Below, in pieces: positions 53,767-64,000 of a stretch of 64,000 nt of DNA (within the stretch, counting starts at the first letter, position 1; every line of letters begins with the position of its first letter). The translations under genes were made by a program, and so were the position numbers. The notes beneath the pieces were generated by a model, which saw only the letters and a program-made list of their open reading frames with translations, searched no databases and was not told the origin of the DNA. The stretch is from Phycicoccus jejuensis (GTDB lineage Bacteria > Actinomycetota > Actinomycetes > Actinomycetales > Dermatophilaceae), in contig NZ_JOEE01000004.1 in the NCBI RefSeq assembly GCF_000720925.1, positions 310,001 through 374,000 on the forward strand, written 5' to 3'.

Positions 53767-55074
53767 ATGTCCGACCGCACCGCCACCGGGGCCGACCAGG
53801 GGCCCAGCGCCGCCGACGTCGAGCAGGTCCGCGTCCTCGCCGAGGCCGCCCGCACCGCCTCCCGCCGCCTCGCCCTGCTCTCGCGCGCCGAGAAGGACGC
53901 CGCCCTCCACGCGCTCGCCGACGCCCTCGACGCCGCCACCGACGAGGTCGTCGCCGCCAACGAGCGCGACCTCGCCCGCGGGCGCGAGCACGGGATGCCC
54001 GAGAGCCTTCAGGACCGGCTGCGACTGGACCCCCCGCGCGTCGCGGCCGTCGCCCAGGCGCTGCGCGACATCGCCGCCCTGCCCGACCCGGTCGGCGAGG
54101 TCGTCCGCGGCTCGACGCTGGCCAACGGGCTGCAGATCCGCCAGGTGCGGGTGCCGATGGGTGTCGTCGGGATGATCTACGAGGCCCGGCCCAATGTCAC
54201 CGTCGACGCCGCCGGCCTCGGCCTGAAGTCCGGCAACGCGGTCATCCTGCGGGGCGGCAGCGCCGCGGCCGAGACCAACCTGGCCACCGTCGCCGTCCTG
54301 CGGGCCGCGCTCGAGCGCCAGGGCCTGCCCGCCGACGCGGTCGCCCTGCTCGACGGCGGCCACTCGGTCGTCACCGCGCTGATGACGGCCCGCGGTCTCG
54401 TCGACCTGCTCATCCCGCGCGGCGGCGCCGACCTCATCCAGGCCGTCGTCACCGGCTCGACCGTGCCCGTCATCGAGACCGGCATCGGCAACTGCCACGT
54501 CTACGTCGACGCCGCCGCGGACCTCGACAAGGCCCTGGCCATCGCGGTCAACGCCAAGACGCACCGCCCGAGCGTCTGCAACGCGGCCGAGTCGCTGTTG
54601 GTCCACCGCGCCGTCGCCGACGCCTTCCTGCCCAAGGCGCTCGCCGCGCTCGCGGCCGAGGGGGTCGTGCTGCACACCGACGAGCGCGCCTCGGCCGGCG
54701 CGCGGGCGGCCGGGGTGGCCCACGACGCCGCCACGGACGAGCACTTCGCCACGGAGTTCCACGGCCTCGAGATGTCCGTCGGCGTCGTCGACGACCTCGA
54801 TGCCGCGCTGACGCACATCCGCCGGTTCGGCTCCGGCCACACCGAGGCCATCGTCACCGAGGACCGCGGGGCCGCGCGTCGCTTCACCGCCGAGGTCGAC
54901 GCCGCCGCGGTCATGGTCAACGCGAGCACCCGCTTCACCGACGGCGGCGAGTTCGGGTTCGGGGCCGAGATCGGCATCTCGACGCAGAAGCTGCACGCCC
55001 GCGGCCCGATGGCCCTGCCCGAGCTGACGTCCACCAAGTGGGTCGTCGAGGGGGACGGTCAGGTCCGCGTCTGA
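53767..55074 (+). CDS. proA: Gamma-glutamyl phosphate reductase
   Basis: 435-residue NADPH-dependent second enzyme of proline synthesis. Catalytic Cys271 is in [34 protein letters not shown] and [20 protein letters not shown] are family motifs. Separated from proB by pdxY on the other strand. The last 16 bp overlap the convergent glycosyltransferase gene. Confidence 0.95.
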   Translation: MSDRTATGADQGPSAADVEQVRVLAEAARTASRRLALLSRAEKDAALHALADALDAATDEVVAANERDLARGREHGMPESLQDRLRLDPPRVAAVAQALRDIAALPDPVGEVVRGSTLANGLQIRQVRVPMGVVGMIYEARPNVTVDAAGLGLKSGNAVILRGGSAAAETNLATVAVLRAALERQGLPADAVALLDGGHSVVTALMTARGLVDLLIPRGGADLIQAVVTGSTVPVIETGIGNCHVYVDAAADLDKALAIAVNAKTHRPSVCNAAESLLVHRAVADAFLPKALAALAAEGVVLHTDERASAGARAAGVAHDAATDEHFATEFHGLEMSVGVVDDLDAALTHIRRFGSGHTEAIVTEDRGAARRFTAEVDAAAVMVNASTRFTDGGEFGFGAEIGISTQKLHARGPMALPELTSTKWVVEGDGQVRV

Positions 55075-56063
55075 CCCGAGGCCGCCGGGCGGGGGAGCGG
55101 ATGCTCCTCGTCGCCGCGCGCGGCGTCCTGCTCGAGGCTGTCGTGCGCGACGAAGTACGCCGGGCGCGCCTGGAGCGCGGAGTAGGTCCGCCCCACGTAC
55201 TCGCCGAGGATGCCGAGCGCGAGCAGCTGGACGGCGCCGACCGCCGCGACGATGACGACGGTCGAGGTCCAGCCGGGGAGGGTGTTGCCGAGCAGCATCG
55301 CGACGAGCGCGTAGACGAGGACGACGAGCGCGGCGAGGCCGCCGAGCAGCCCGAGCCACGTCGCGAAGCGCAGCGGGGCGATCGAGAAGCCGGTGACCGC
55401 GTCGACCGAGAGCCGGATCATCTTGGCCAGCGGGTACTTCGACTCGCCCGCTGCGCGAGCGGCCCGCCGGTAGCCGACCGAGGCGCTGGGGAAGCCGAGC
55501 GCCGGCACGACGAGGCGCAGCACCCGGTTGCCCTCGGGCAGGGCGTTGACCGCCTCGACGGTGGCGCGGGACATCAGCCGGAAGTCACCGGCGTCGACGT
55601 GCGCGTCGACGTCGGACAGAGCCCGGATGGAGCGGTAGAAGGCGCGGGCGGTCAGGCGCTTGAAGGCGGTGTCGCTCGAGCGGTCCTCACGCACGCCGTA
55701 GACGACGTCGACGCCCTCGGTGCGCGCCACGCGGAGCATCTCGCCGATCGTCTCGGGCGGGTCCTGGAGGTCGGCGTCGATCGTCACGACGTAGTCGCCG
55801 CGGGCCAGCGACAGCCCGGCGGAGATGGCGGCCTGGTGCCCGGAGTTGGCCCGCAGGCGCACGACGCGCAGCTGCGGCCACTCCCGGCGCAGGCGCTGGA
55901 GGAGGACCGGCGTGGCGTCGGTCGAGCCGTCGTCGACGCAGAGGACCTCGTAGGGGACGCCCCAGGACTCGGCGAGGGGGCGCAGCCGCTCGACGAACAG
56001 CGGCAGCACCTCCTGCTCGTCGTACATCGGCACGACGACCGTGAGGACGGGGGAGAGCGGCAT
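55059..56063 (-). CDS. Membrane-anchored GT2 glycosyltransferase (DPM1/GtrB-like)
   Basis: 334-residue family-2 glycosyltransferase. The catalytic domain contains [38 protein letters not shown] and [11 protein letters not shown]. Two C-terminal membrane helices (about 237-257 and 270-293) match the GtrB/DPM synthase type that loads a sugar onto polyprenyl phosphate. The sugar is unknown. ATG at 56063. A terminator-like hairpin and a candidate ncRNA lie directly upstream on the same strand. Confidence 0.88.
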   Translation of the reverse strand: MPLSPVLTVVVPMYDEQEVLPLFVERLRPLAESWGVPYEVLCVDDGSTDATPVLLQRLRREWPQLRVVRLRANSGHQAAISAGLSLARGDYVVTIDADLQDPPETIGEMLRVARTEGVDVVYGVREDRSSDTAFKRLTARAFYRSIRALSDVDAHVDAGDFRLMSRATVEAVNALPEGNRVLRLVVPALGFPSASVGYRRAARAAGESKYPLAKMIRLSVDAVTGFSIAPLRFATWLGLLGGLAALVVLVYALVAMLLGNTLPGWTSTVVIVAAVGAVQLLALGILGEYVGRTYSALQARPAYFVAHDSLEQDAARGDEEHPLPRPAASGQTRT

Positions 56064-56139
56064 GCCATTCAGGGTAGAGGCCGAGCCCGTGCGGGACCTG
56101 TGCCTCGCCGTGATCCGCCTGTGCGTGCGCGCGGAAGGC

Positions 56140-56459
56140 GAAGGGCCCCCGAGTATGAGATTCGGGGGCCCTGCGCCGACGGCCGTGCCGCCGGTCGGAC
56201 TCGAGCCGGTCAGTCCCCACGGCGAACCGCACAGAGGTGCCACGCGACGGTGGCGCCGTCCCCGAGGGGACGGTCTTCGACTCCGGGCCGTCGGCCGCAG
56301 CACCCGCGCCGTCGCGCGCGGCATCCGTCCCCCGAGAGGTCCAGATGTTCCGGACCGGGAGGACCCGGACCGGGAACGGCGTGCCGTTATCCGATCGACC
56401 CACCCCCGGGACGGCCTCGGACCGTAGGCCTTGCCGGACCTCGGCCGCCGAAGGGGCGT
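56140..56459 (-). ncRNA. Candidate structured ncRNA (about 320 nt)
   Basis: On the minus strand this non-coding stretch has its own promoter (56466-56495) and ends in a perfect GC hairpin (56142-56172). Further stems are predicted inside, for example CCGTCCCC/GGGGACGG and AACGGC/GCCGTT. No protein-like frame is seen on either strand. Size and independence resemble actinobacterial 6S-like RNAs such as Ms1, but no conserved sequence was recognised. It could instead be an attenuating leader of the glycosyltransferase gene that starts 78 bp past the hairpin. Confidence 0.45.
56142..56172 (-). terminator. Strong terminator hairpin
   Basis: AGGGCCCCCGA (56142-56152) and TCGGGGGCCCT (56162-56172) form a perfect 11-bp stem with a 9-base loop. 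Read on the minus strand it follows the candidate ncRNA and precedes the glycosyltransferase gene. Confidence 0.7.
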
Positions 56460-56465
56460 GCGACT

Positions 56466-56495
56466 GTTCTAGTCCCCGGACGGGTGGGTGTGCAA
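56466..56495 (-). promoter_or_regulatory. Promoter of the candidate ncRNA
   Basis: On the minus strand, TTGCAC (56495-56490) and TAGAAC (56471-56466) are spaced by 18 bp. This is a close match to the housekeeping sigma-70/HrdB-type promoter. The transcript would begin near 56459. No gene start lies immediately downstream. Confidence 0.6.
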
Positions 56496-56628
56496 CCGCT
56501 TCGCCGGCCTTTCCGTCGGCGTCCCACCCCGCGGCCCCGTCGTCCACAGGCGGCGGTGCGGGGAGCGCCGCTCGTGCACACCCCTGTGGACGAAATCCGT
56601 GGACAACGGGGACGGTACGCTGTCCCTC

Positions 56629-56883
56629 ATGTCGAGCACCGCGTTCCTGATCGCCGCCGAGGAAGCCCACCGCGAGCTCCCCATCCCGCCGTGGATGATC
56701 GGGATCATCGCGCTGCTCACCTTCGCCTTCCTCCTCGGGGTCACCTGGTCCTTCCGCGGGACGCACAACAAGTACGCCCGTCCCGAGTACGGCGACGGCA
56801 CCCCCGCCGGCAGCCGCACGGCCGCCGGCGACGCCGGCGCGCACGAGGACACGCACTGGCCCGAGCACCCGGGGCACCACTGA
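56629..56883 (+). CDS. Small membrane protein upstream of nadD
   Basis: 84-residue protein with one membrane helix ([19 protein letters not shown], residues about 24-42) and a hydrophilic C-terminal tail rich in His, Asp and Gly (HWPEHPGHH end). Small proteins of this kind often precede nadD in actinobacteria. Function unknown. A TACGCT -10-like box (56616-56621) is so close to the ATG that the message may be leaderless. The ATG at 56629 is chosen because the upstream frame is not protein-like. Confidence 0.75.
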   Translation: MSSTAFLIAAEEAHRELPIPPWMIGIIALLTFAFLLGVTWSFRGTHNKYARPEYGDGTPAGSRTAAGDAGAHEDTHWPEHPGHH

Positions 56884-56894
56884 GCGACCGCCCG

Positions 56895-57479
56895 GTGCGC
56901 CTCGGGGTGATGGGCGGGACGTTCGACCCCGTCCACCACGGCCACCTCGTCGCCGCCTCCGAGGTCCAGACGCTGCTCGGCCTCGACGAGGTCGTCTTCG
57001 TCCCCACCGGCCAGCCGTGGCAGAAGGACGCGCGGGAGGTCTCGCCCGCGGAGCACCGCTACCTCATGACCGTCGTGGCGACCGCCTCGAACCCCGGCTT
57101 CACCGTCTCCCGCGTCGACATCGACCGCGAGGGACCCACCTACACCGTCGACACCCTCCGTGACCTGCGGGCCCAGCGCCCCGACGCCGAGCTGTTCTTC
57201 ATCACCGGCGCCGACGCCCTGGCCCAGATCCTGTCGTGGAAGGACGCGGACGAGCTCTTCGAGCTCGCCCACTTCGTCGGCGTGACGCGCCCCGGGTACG
57301 TCCTCAGCGAGCTGGGGCTGCCGGGGGAGCGCGTCACCCTCCAGGAGGTGCCCGCCATGGCCATCTCCTCCACCGACTGCCGGGACCGGGTCCGGGCCGG
57401 CCAGCCGGTCTGGTACCTCGTCCCCGACGGCGTCGTCCAGTACATCAGCAAGTACCACCTCTACCGAGGAGCACCGTGA
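56895..57479 (+). CDS. nadD: Nicotinate-nucleotide adenylyltransferase
   Basis: 194-residue NAD-synthesis enzyme that adenylates nicotinate mononucleotide. Motifs are [31 protein letters not shown] and the [13 protein letters not shown] variant of the ISSTXIR signature, with Asp-Cys at the centre. GTG at 56895 (VRLGVMGG) is likely; no ribosome-binding site is seen, and translation may be coupled to the upstream small gene. Overlaps rsfS by four bases. Confidence 0.93.
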   Translation: MRLGVMGGTFDPVHHGHLVAASEVQTLLGLDEVVFVPTGQPWQKDAREVSPAEHRYLMTVVATASNPGFTVSRVDIDREGPTYTVDTLRDLRAQRPDAELFFITGADALAQILSWKDADELFELAHFVGVTRPGYVLSELGLPGERVTLQEVPAMAISSTDCRDRVRAGQPVWYLVPDGVVQYISKYHLYRGAP

Positions 57480-57856
57480 CCGCGTCCGACCGTTCGCTCG
57501 AGCTCGCGAAGGCGGCCGCCACCGCGGCCTCCGACAAGCTCGCGACCACCATCTCCGGCATCGACGTCTCCGAGCAGCTCGCGCTGACCGACGTCTTCGT
57601 CATCGTCTCCGCCGAGTCCGAGCGGCAGGTCGGCTCGATCGTCGACGAGGTCGAGGACGTCCTGCGCGAGCGCGGCGTCAAGCCGATCCGCCGCGAGGGC
57701 CAGCGCGAGGGCCGCTGGGTCCTCATCGACTTCGGCGACATCGTCGTCCACGTCCAGCACGACGAGGAGCGCGAGTTCTACGAGCTCGAGCGCCTCTGGC
57801 GCGACTGCCCCGCCCTCGACCTCGGTGTCGTCGGCACCGAGCAGGGCGGCCGGTGA
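57476..57856 (+). CDS. rsfS: Ribosome silencing factor RsfS
   Basis: 126-residue factor that binds L14 and blocks subunit joining. It has [40 protein letters not shown] and [18 protein letters not shown], all family-typical. GTG start overlapping nadD and an overlap with the phosphatase gene (GTGA) show an operon. Confidence 0.94.
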   Translation: MTASDRSLELAKAAATAASDKLATTISGIDVSEQLALTDVFVIVSAESERQVGSIVDEVEDVLRERGVKPIRREGQREGRWVLIDFGDIVVHVQHDEEREFYELERLWRDCPALDLGVVGTEQGGR

Positions 57857-58512
57857 GCCCGGACGGGCTCGGCCGGCGCCGGCTCGTCGTGCTGCGGCAC
57901 GGCGAGACGACCCACAACGCCGCCGGCATCTGGCAGGGGCAGCTCGACAGCCCCCTGTCCGAGCTCGGTGAGCAGCAGGCCGCGGCGGTCGGGCCGGCCC
58001 TCGCGCCGCTGCGCCCCTCGCGCGTCGTCACCTCCGACCTCCAGCGCGCCCGGCGCACCGGCGAGAGCGTCGCGCGCGCGTGCGGCGTCCCGCTCGTCGA
58101 GGACGCCCGCTTCCGCGAGATCCACGCCGGCGCCTGGCAGGGCCTGACCAACGACCAGGTCACCGAGCGCTGGCCGGAGGAGCGCGCCGCCGTCCTGCGC
58201 GGCGAGGACGTCCCGCGCGGCGGCGACGGCGAGTCGATGGCCGACGTCGTCGCCCGCGTCGGTGAGGGCCTGCAGGCGCTCGTCGGCTCGATGGCGGCGG
58301 GGGAGTGCGTCGTCGTCTCGACCCACGGCGCCGCCGGTCGGGCGGCCGTCGCGTGGCTGCTCGGGCTCGAGCAGGAGCTCGCCTGGCGGGTGCTCGGCTC
58401 GCTCGGCAACTGTCACTGGGCCGAGCTCGTCGAGGGCCGCCAGGGCTGGCGGCTGCAGGCCTGGAACGCCTCCTCCGGGGCGCCGTCACGGCCCGGGACC
58501 TCGCCCCCGTGA
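57853..58512 (+). CDS. Histidine phosphatase (phosphoglycerate-mutase-like)
   Basis: 219-residue histidine-phosphatase-superfamily enzyme. The phosphohistidine motif is VVLRHGETTHN, the second-site Glu lies in FREIHAGAWQG, and the second His in VVSTHGAAGRAA. The substrate is unknown; the nadD-rsfS-phosphatase order is common in actinobacteria. GTG start overlaps the rsfS stop. Confidence 0.9.
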   Translation: MSPDGLGRRRLVVLRHGETTHNAAGIWQGQLDSPLSELGEQQAAAVGPALAPLRPSRVVTSDLQRARRTGESVARACGVPLVEDARFREIHAGAWQGLTNDQVTERWPEERAAVLRGEDVPRGGDGESMADVVARVGEGLQALVGSMAAGECVVVSTHGAAGRAAVAWLLGLEQELAWRVLGSLGNCHWAELVEGRQGWRLQAWNASSGAPSRPGTSPP

Positions 58513-58579
58513 GGCCGATTTGGGAGTGGGGCACCGCATCTGTAAACTTCACGACGCCCCCTCGGGGGAACACCCACTC

Positions 58580-58654
<75 letters not shown>

Positions 58655-58701
58655 GCACGACGTAGGGCCCGGCACGCTTTCCGCCGGGCCCTTTGTCGTG
58701 C
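58655..58701 (+). terminator. Two-tier terminator of the tRNA-Ala gene
   Basis: Outer arms GCACGAC (58655-58661) and GTCGTGC (58695-58701) enclose a perfect 10-bp stem AGGGCCCGGC/GCCGGGCCCT (58664-58673, 58683-58692), the latter followed by TT. It starts three bases after the tRNA. Confidence 0.8.
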
Positions 58702-58748
58702 GATCGAACGGAGTGATTCGAGGAGGAGCGAGGAACGAGCGACGGGGT

Positions 58749-58764
58749 CCCCTCAGCTCCACCA
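58749..58764 (+). repeat. Duplicated tRNA-Ala 3' end with encoded CCA
   Basis: CCCCTCAGCTCCACCA repeats the last 15 bases of the tRNA-Ala region (to the CC) about 110 bp downstream, and here a full CCA is present. The preceding GGGGT resembles the T-stem without the T-loop. No complete second tRNA can be folded. It looks like an attachment-site scar or the residue of a lost second tRNA copy. Confidence 0.7.
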
Positions 58765-58864
58765 GTGGAACCAGGACGGGCCGGCGACATGCCGGCCCGT
58801 TCCTGCGTCTCCGGGCCGGTTCATCCGCCGGACGCGGGGCGTTCCCCGGAGCAGAACACGCTTG

Positions 58865-58885
58865 TCTTGACACGTTCAGGAAAAG
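58865..58885 (+). promoter_or_regulatory. FurA-type operator over the furA promoter
   Basis: TTGACACGTTCAGGAAAA (58867-58884) preceded by TC closely follows the furA operator/-35 pattern of mycobacteria and Streptomyces (TCTTGAC-n-TTCC-n-GAAAAG type). It includes a perfect -35, TTGACA, 31 bp upstream of the furA start. It implies autorepression of furA-katG and induction by peroxide. Confidence 0.7.
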
Positions 58886-58902
58886 TCGGCAGGGTGGCAG
58901 GC

Positions 58903-59334
58903 ATGGCAGCCGACACGGACCTCCCCGGGATGCTCCGCGACGCCGGTCTGCGGGTCACCCGGCCGCGGCTCGAGGTCCTCGCCGCCGTCCACGCCCACCC
59001 GCACGCCGACACCGGAAGCATCCTGCGGGCCGTCCGCGGGCCGCTGCCCGCCGTGTCGCACCAGGCCGTCTACGACTCGCTGCACGCGCTGACGCAGGCC
59101 CGCCTCGTGCGCGCCTTCCAGCCCGCCGGCTCCGTCGCGCGCTACGAGGCGCGCGTCGGCGACAACCACCACCACGTCGTGTGCCGCACCTGCGGCGCCG
59201 TCGCCGACGTCGACTGCGCCGTCGGCGAGGCCCCCTGCCTCACGGCCGACGACGACCACGGCTTCGCGATCGACGAGGCCGAGGTCGTCTACTGGGGCAC
59301 CTGCCCCGACTGCGCCGCGGCCCGGCCCGCCTGA
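58903..59334 (+). CDS. furA: Fur-family peroxide-sensing regulator (FurA)
   Basis: 143-residue Fur-family repressor. The winged helix spans [20 protein letters not shown] and [19 protein letters not shown]. Metal-site residues appear in [14 protein letters not shown] and the C-terminal CPDC, a structural zinc pair of CXXC motifs. Position directly before katG and the conserved operator mark it as FurA rather than an iron-uptake Fur; the IdeR boxes elsewhere suggest IdeR handles iron. ATG at 58903 chosen, the upstream frame being the promoter. Confidence 0.9.
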   Translation: MAADTDLPGMLRDAGLRVTRPRLEVLAAVHAHPHADTGSILRAVRGPLPAVSHQAVYDSLHALTQARLVRAFQPAGSVARYEARVGDNHHHVVCRTCGAVADVDCAVGEAPCLTADDDHGFAIDEAEVVYWGTCPDCAAARPA

Positions 59335-59396
59335 CCCCCGACCACCCGACCCGCACCAGCACCAGCACCACCCACCGAAACAGGAGATGGACTGAC

Positions 59397-61586
<2,190 letters not shown>

Positions 61587-61623
61587 CCTGCGCCGCCGAC
61601 CCCCACGGGGTCCCGCACGAACG

Positions 61624-61662
61624 CCGCGGCCCGGTCCTCCTGCACGGAGGGCCGGGCCGCGG
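61624..61662. terminator. Bidirectional terminator after katG
   Basis: CCGCGGCCCGG (61624-61634) and CCGGGCCGCGG (61652-61662) pair perfectly over 11 bp, with CCTCC/GGAGG inside. It separates katG from the convergent tag gene. Confidence 0.75.
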
Positions 61663-61683
61663 TCGTGCGGGGGGCAGGGTCGG

Positions 61684-62289
61684 TCAGCCCGGCCAGACGC
61701 CGCTCGTGCCGCGCCGGTGGCTGCCGAGCAGGTGGGTGTCGACGATGCCGACGGCCTCCATCAGGGCGTACATCGTCGTCGGGCCGACGAAGACGAACCC
61801 CTTGCGCTTCAACGCCTTCGAGAGGGCGAGGGACTCCGGCGAGCTCGTGGGCACGTCGGCGGGGGTCTGCGGGCGGGGGGTGTCGGCCGGCCGGAACGAC
61901 CAGACGAAGCGGGCGAGGTCGCCGTCGGGGTCGTCGCGCAGGTCGAGCGTCGCGCGCGCGTTCGTGATCGTCGCGAGCACCTTGGCGCGGTTGCGGACGA
62001 TGCCCGCGTCGGCCATCAGCCGGGCGACGTCGTCGTCGCCGTAGCGGGCGACCACCTCGGGGTCGAATCCGTCGAACGCCGCCCGGAAGGCGGGCCGCTT
62101 GCGCAGGATGGTCGCCCACGACAGCCCCGACTGGAACGCCTCGAGCGAGAGGCGCTCGAACAGCCCGCGCTCGTCGCGCACCGGCATGCCCCACTCGGTG
62201 TCGTAGTAGTGCTGCAGCAGCGGGTCGCTCGCGGCCCAGACGGGACGCGCGAGCCCGTCGTCGCCGACGACCGTGCCGGCGTCGCTCAC
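61684..62289 (-). CDS. tag: DNA-3-methyladenine glycosylase I
   Basis: 201-residue Tag glycosylase removing 3-methyladenine. It has YYDTEWGMPVRDERGLFERL, LEAFQSGLSWATILRKRPAF, GIVRNRAKVLATITNARA and GFVFVGPTTMYALMEAVGIV. The HHHXXC-like zinc set ends with DTHLLGSHRR, but the N-terminal Cys of the classical zinc site is not seen. GTG start overlaps the metallophosphoesterase stop by four bases. Confidence 0.9.
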   Translation of the reverse strand: MSDAGTVVGDDGLARPVWAASDPLLQHYYDTEWGMPVRDERGLFERLSLEAFQSGLSWATILRKRPAFRAAFDGFDPEVVARYGDDDVARLMADAGIVRNRAKVLATITNARATLDLRDDPDGDLARFVWSFRPADTPRPQTPADVPTSSPESLALSKALKRKGFVFVGPTTMYALMEAVGIVDTHLLGSHRRGTSGVWPG

Positions 62290-63431
62290 GAGCGCCTCAG
62301 CGTGATGATCGGCACCTCCGGCGGCGCGAGCACCCGGACGGCCGGCCCCCACGCGCCGGCGCCGCGCGAGGTGATGACCCGCGTCCCGGCGACCGTCGCC
62401 TCGCCGTCGACCATCGGCTGCTGGAGCGGCACGAGGTAGCGGATCGGCCACAGCTGCCCGCCGTGGGTGTGCCCGGACAGCTGGAGGTCGACCCCGCGAC
62501 CCTCGACGGCGAAGGCCTGGCGCGGCTGGTGCGCCGCGTAGAGGGTGAAGCCGGCGGCGTCGACCCCCGAGAGGGCGGCGTCGGGGTCGGGCGTGAACGG
62601 GCCGGTGCCCGAGTAGTCGTGGACGCCGGCGAGGGTGATCGACGCCCCGTCACGCTCGAGCGGCGTGTGCTCGTTGGCGAGGACGGTCAGCCCGAGGCGG
62701 CGGAACTCGTCGACCCAGTTGGCGGTGTCGCGGTACATCTCGTGGTTGCCGGTCGTCACGTACACGCCGAGCGGGGCCTCGAGGTCGGCGAGCGGCGCGA
62801 TCTCCTGGCGGTAGCGGGCGGCGGTGCCGTCGACGAGGTCACCGGCGATGACGACGACGTCCGGCCGCTGGGCGTTGACGAGGTCGACGACCGTGCGGGT
62901 GAACCCGGCGCTGCGGACGGCGCCGGCGTGCAGGTCGGTGAGCAGCGCCACCCTGGCCCCGTCGAACTGGGCGGGCAGCTCGGGGGAGGCGACCTCGAAG
63001 GCCGTGGCCGAGGGGCGCGAGGCCTCCCAGGCGCCGTAGCCGGTCAGGCCGACGGCGAGGGCGGCGACGAGCGGCGCGGCGACCCGGTTGAACCGGCGCC
63101 GGGCGTCGCGCCCGTGGTCGTGGCGCCACCGCAGCAGCCAGATCGCGCCGCTGACGAGGGCCACCGGCACGAGGCCGAGGAAGAGGTAGAGGCACGTCGC
63201 GAGGAACGCGGCGCCGGTCCAGGCGACCGGCCGCATCGTCCCGGCGCTCCACGCGCCGCCCCAGACGTCGAACTGCTCCAGCACCGCCGCGACGAGAGCC
63301 GCGAGCACCAGCGCGAGCAGCCACGGCACCCAGCGCCGGCCCCAGCGCGGGGCGACGGCCAGGCGGTGCCAGACGAAGGCGAGGAAGCCTCCGAGGACGA
63401 CGACCGGGACGAGCGCCGCGAGGGCGCTCAC
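62286..63431 (-). CDS. Membrane metallophosphoesterase
   Basis: 381-residue protein with about four N-terminal helices (residues 1-130) and a calcineurin-like phosphoesterase domain. Metal motifs are LLTDLHAG, VIAGDLVDG, TGNHEMYRD, AAHQPRQAF and SGHTHGGQLWP. Its topology and sequence match the YkuE/YaeI-like group, which may act on lipid headgroups. Middle gene of the gpx-metallophosphoesterase-tag operon, overlapping both neighbours by four bases. Confidence 0.88.
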   Translation of the reverse strand: MSALAALVPVVVLGGFLAFVWHRLAVAPRWGRRWVPWLLALVLAALVAAVLEQFDVWGGAWSAGTMRPVAWTGAAFLATCLYLFLGLVPVALVSGAIWLLRWRHDHGRDARRRFNRVAAPLVAALAVGLTGYGAWEASRPSATAFEVASPELPAQFDGARVALLTDLHAGAVRSAGFTRTVVDLVNAQRPDVVVIAGDLVDGTAARYRQEIAPLADLEAPLGVYVTTGNHEMYRDTANWVDEFRRLGLTVLANEHTPLERDGASITLAGVHDYSGTGPFTPDPDAALSGVDAAGFTLYAAHQPRQAFAVEGRGVDLQLSGHTHGGQLWPIRYLVPLQQPMVDGEATVAGTRVITSRGAGAWGPAVRVLAPPEVPIITLRRS

Positions 63432-63946
63432 GCGCCGTCCGGTGACGCCGGGGCGGGGGCGGCGAGGGCGGCGCGCACGTCACCGGCGAGGTCGGCCGGC
63501 TCGGTGTTCGGGGCGTAGCGCTTGACGACCGTGCCGTCCCGGGCGACGAGGAACTTCGTGAAGTTCCACTTGATGCGCCCGCCGAGCAGGCCCTTCTTCT
63601 CGGACTTCAGCCACTCGAAGAGCGGGTGCGCGTCGTCGCCGTTGACGTCGACCTTGCCGAACATCGGGAAGGAGACGCCGTAGTTCATCTGGCAGAACTC
63701 GCCGATCTCGTCCGAGCTGCCCGGCTCCTGCGACCCGAACTGGTTGCACGGGAAACCGAGCACGACGAAGCCCTCGTCCTTGAGCTCGTCGTAGAGGGCC
63801 TCGAGACCGGCGTACTGCGGCGTGAAGCCGCACTTGCTCGCGGTGTTGACGACGAGCACGACGTCGCCGGCGTACGTCGACAGGGGGCGCTCCTCGCCGG
63901 TGAGCGTGGTGGCGGTGAAGTCGGAGAGGGTGGTCATGTCGTTCAT
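63428..63946 (-). CDS. Glutathione-peroxidase-family thiol peroxidase
   Basis: 172-residue Cys-type GPx. The peroxidatic Cys39 lies in NTASKCGFTPQY; FPCNQFGSQEPG (Gln69 and a probable resolving Cys67) and KWNFTKFLV provide the rest of the catalytic tetrad. Actinobacteria lack glutathione, so thioredoxin or mycothiol is the likely reductant. First gene of a three-gene operon with a phosphoesterase and tag. ATG at 63946 used; a second ATG three codons in is possible. Confidence 0.92.
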   Translation of the reverse strand: MNDMTTLSDFTATTLTGEERPLSTYAGDVVLVVNTASKCGFTPQYAGLEALYDELKDEGFVVLGFPCNQFGSQEPGSSDEIGEFCQMNYGVSFPMFGKVDVNGDDAHPLFEWLKSEKKGLLGGRIKWNFTKFLVARDGTVVKRYAPNTEPADLAGDVRAALAAPAPASPDGA

Positions 63947-64000
63947 CGTCGCACGCGGCCCTGAGCACGTTCCGGGGTGCGCGGCAACCCTCGACGCACG

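Noticed and set aside
56140..56459. RNase P RNA or tmRNA
   Set aside because: Core signatures are absent; only the promoter, stems and terminator are seen, so it is left as an unnamed candidate.
58700..58764. A second complete tRNA-Ala gene
   Set aside because: Only the 3' end is repeated; no D-arm, anticodon arm or T-loop can be folded upstream.

Overview
The window is a chromosomal segment of a very high-GC Gram-positive bacterium of the phylum Actinomycetota. Gene content and order (rimP-nusA-ylxR-infB-rbfA-truB-ribF; rne/rng-rplU-rpmA-obgE-proB-proA-nadD-rsfS; IdeR/DtxR boxes; furA-katG) and the frequent GTG starts fit Micrococcales, most likely Dermatophilaceae/Intrasporangiaceae. The genus placement is inference. 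Nearly all of the DNA codes. Long non-coding stretches are few and mostly hold palindromes.

Layout. 1-6490: end of a TSUP permease, a nuclease-like DUF559 protein bracketed by two copies of a hairpin repeat, an amylosucrase-type GH13 enzyme behind a LacI-type operator, and a ferric-reductase/FMN-binding/ApbE electron-transfer operon. 6491-9464: an unexplained 457-bp non-coding stretch, a thioredoxin-fold YyaL-like protein and a PPOX-fold protein. 9380-15857: an iron-controlled divergent locus. A one-polypeptide adenylation/carrier/membrane-acyltransferase protein faces a three-gene Fe(III) ABC importer, with two IdeR/DtxR boxes between them. 15985-20673: a Tat-exported two-subunit molybdenum hydroxylase, an antibiotic-kinase-like gene and a DUF4439 lipoprotein. 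20776-32251: the transcription/translation block rimP to ribF, interrupted by a membrane-protein/DyP-peroxidase fusion, then rodA and fadD. 32368-35582: an ECF sigma factor with its membrane partner, flanked by another hairpin repeat pair, and a disulfide oxidoreductase. 35670-46401: a B12-binding radical SAM gene and its usual partner (DUF2344), separated by about 8 kb of accessory genes. A 51-bp tandem repeat lies close to the left border. 46556-58512: rne/rng, a 5'-truncated rplU beside an extreme GC hairpin, rpmA, obgE, proB, pdxY, proA, a GT2 gene, a probable antisense-strand ncRNA, nadD, rsfS and a phosphatase. 58580-63946: tRNA-Ala with a duplicated 3' end, furA-katG, and an oxidative-stress/repair operon (gpx, metallophosphoesterase, tag).

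The most noteworthy items are the iron-regulated A-T-acyltransferase fusion, the broken rplU, the DyP fusion lacking its distal catalytic half, the candidate ncRNA at 56140-56459, a K+ channel with an apparent in-frame RCK deletion, and families of intergenic palindromes at gene junctions. Functions are assigned from protein motifs read by eye; no database searches were run.
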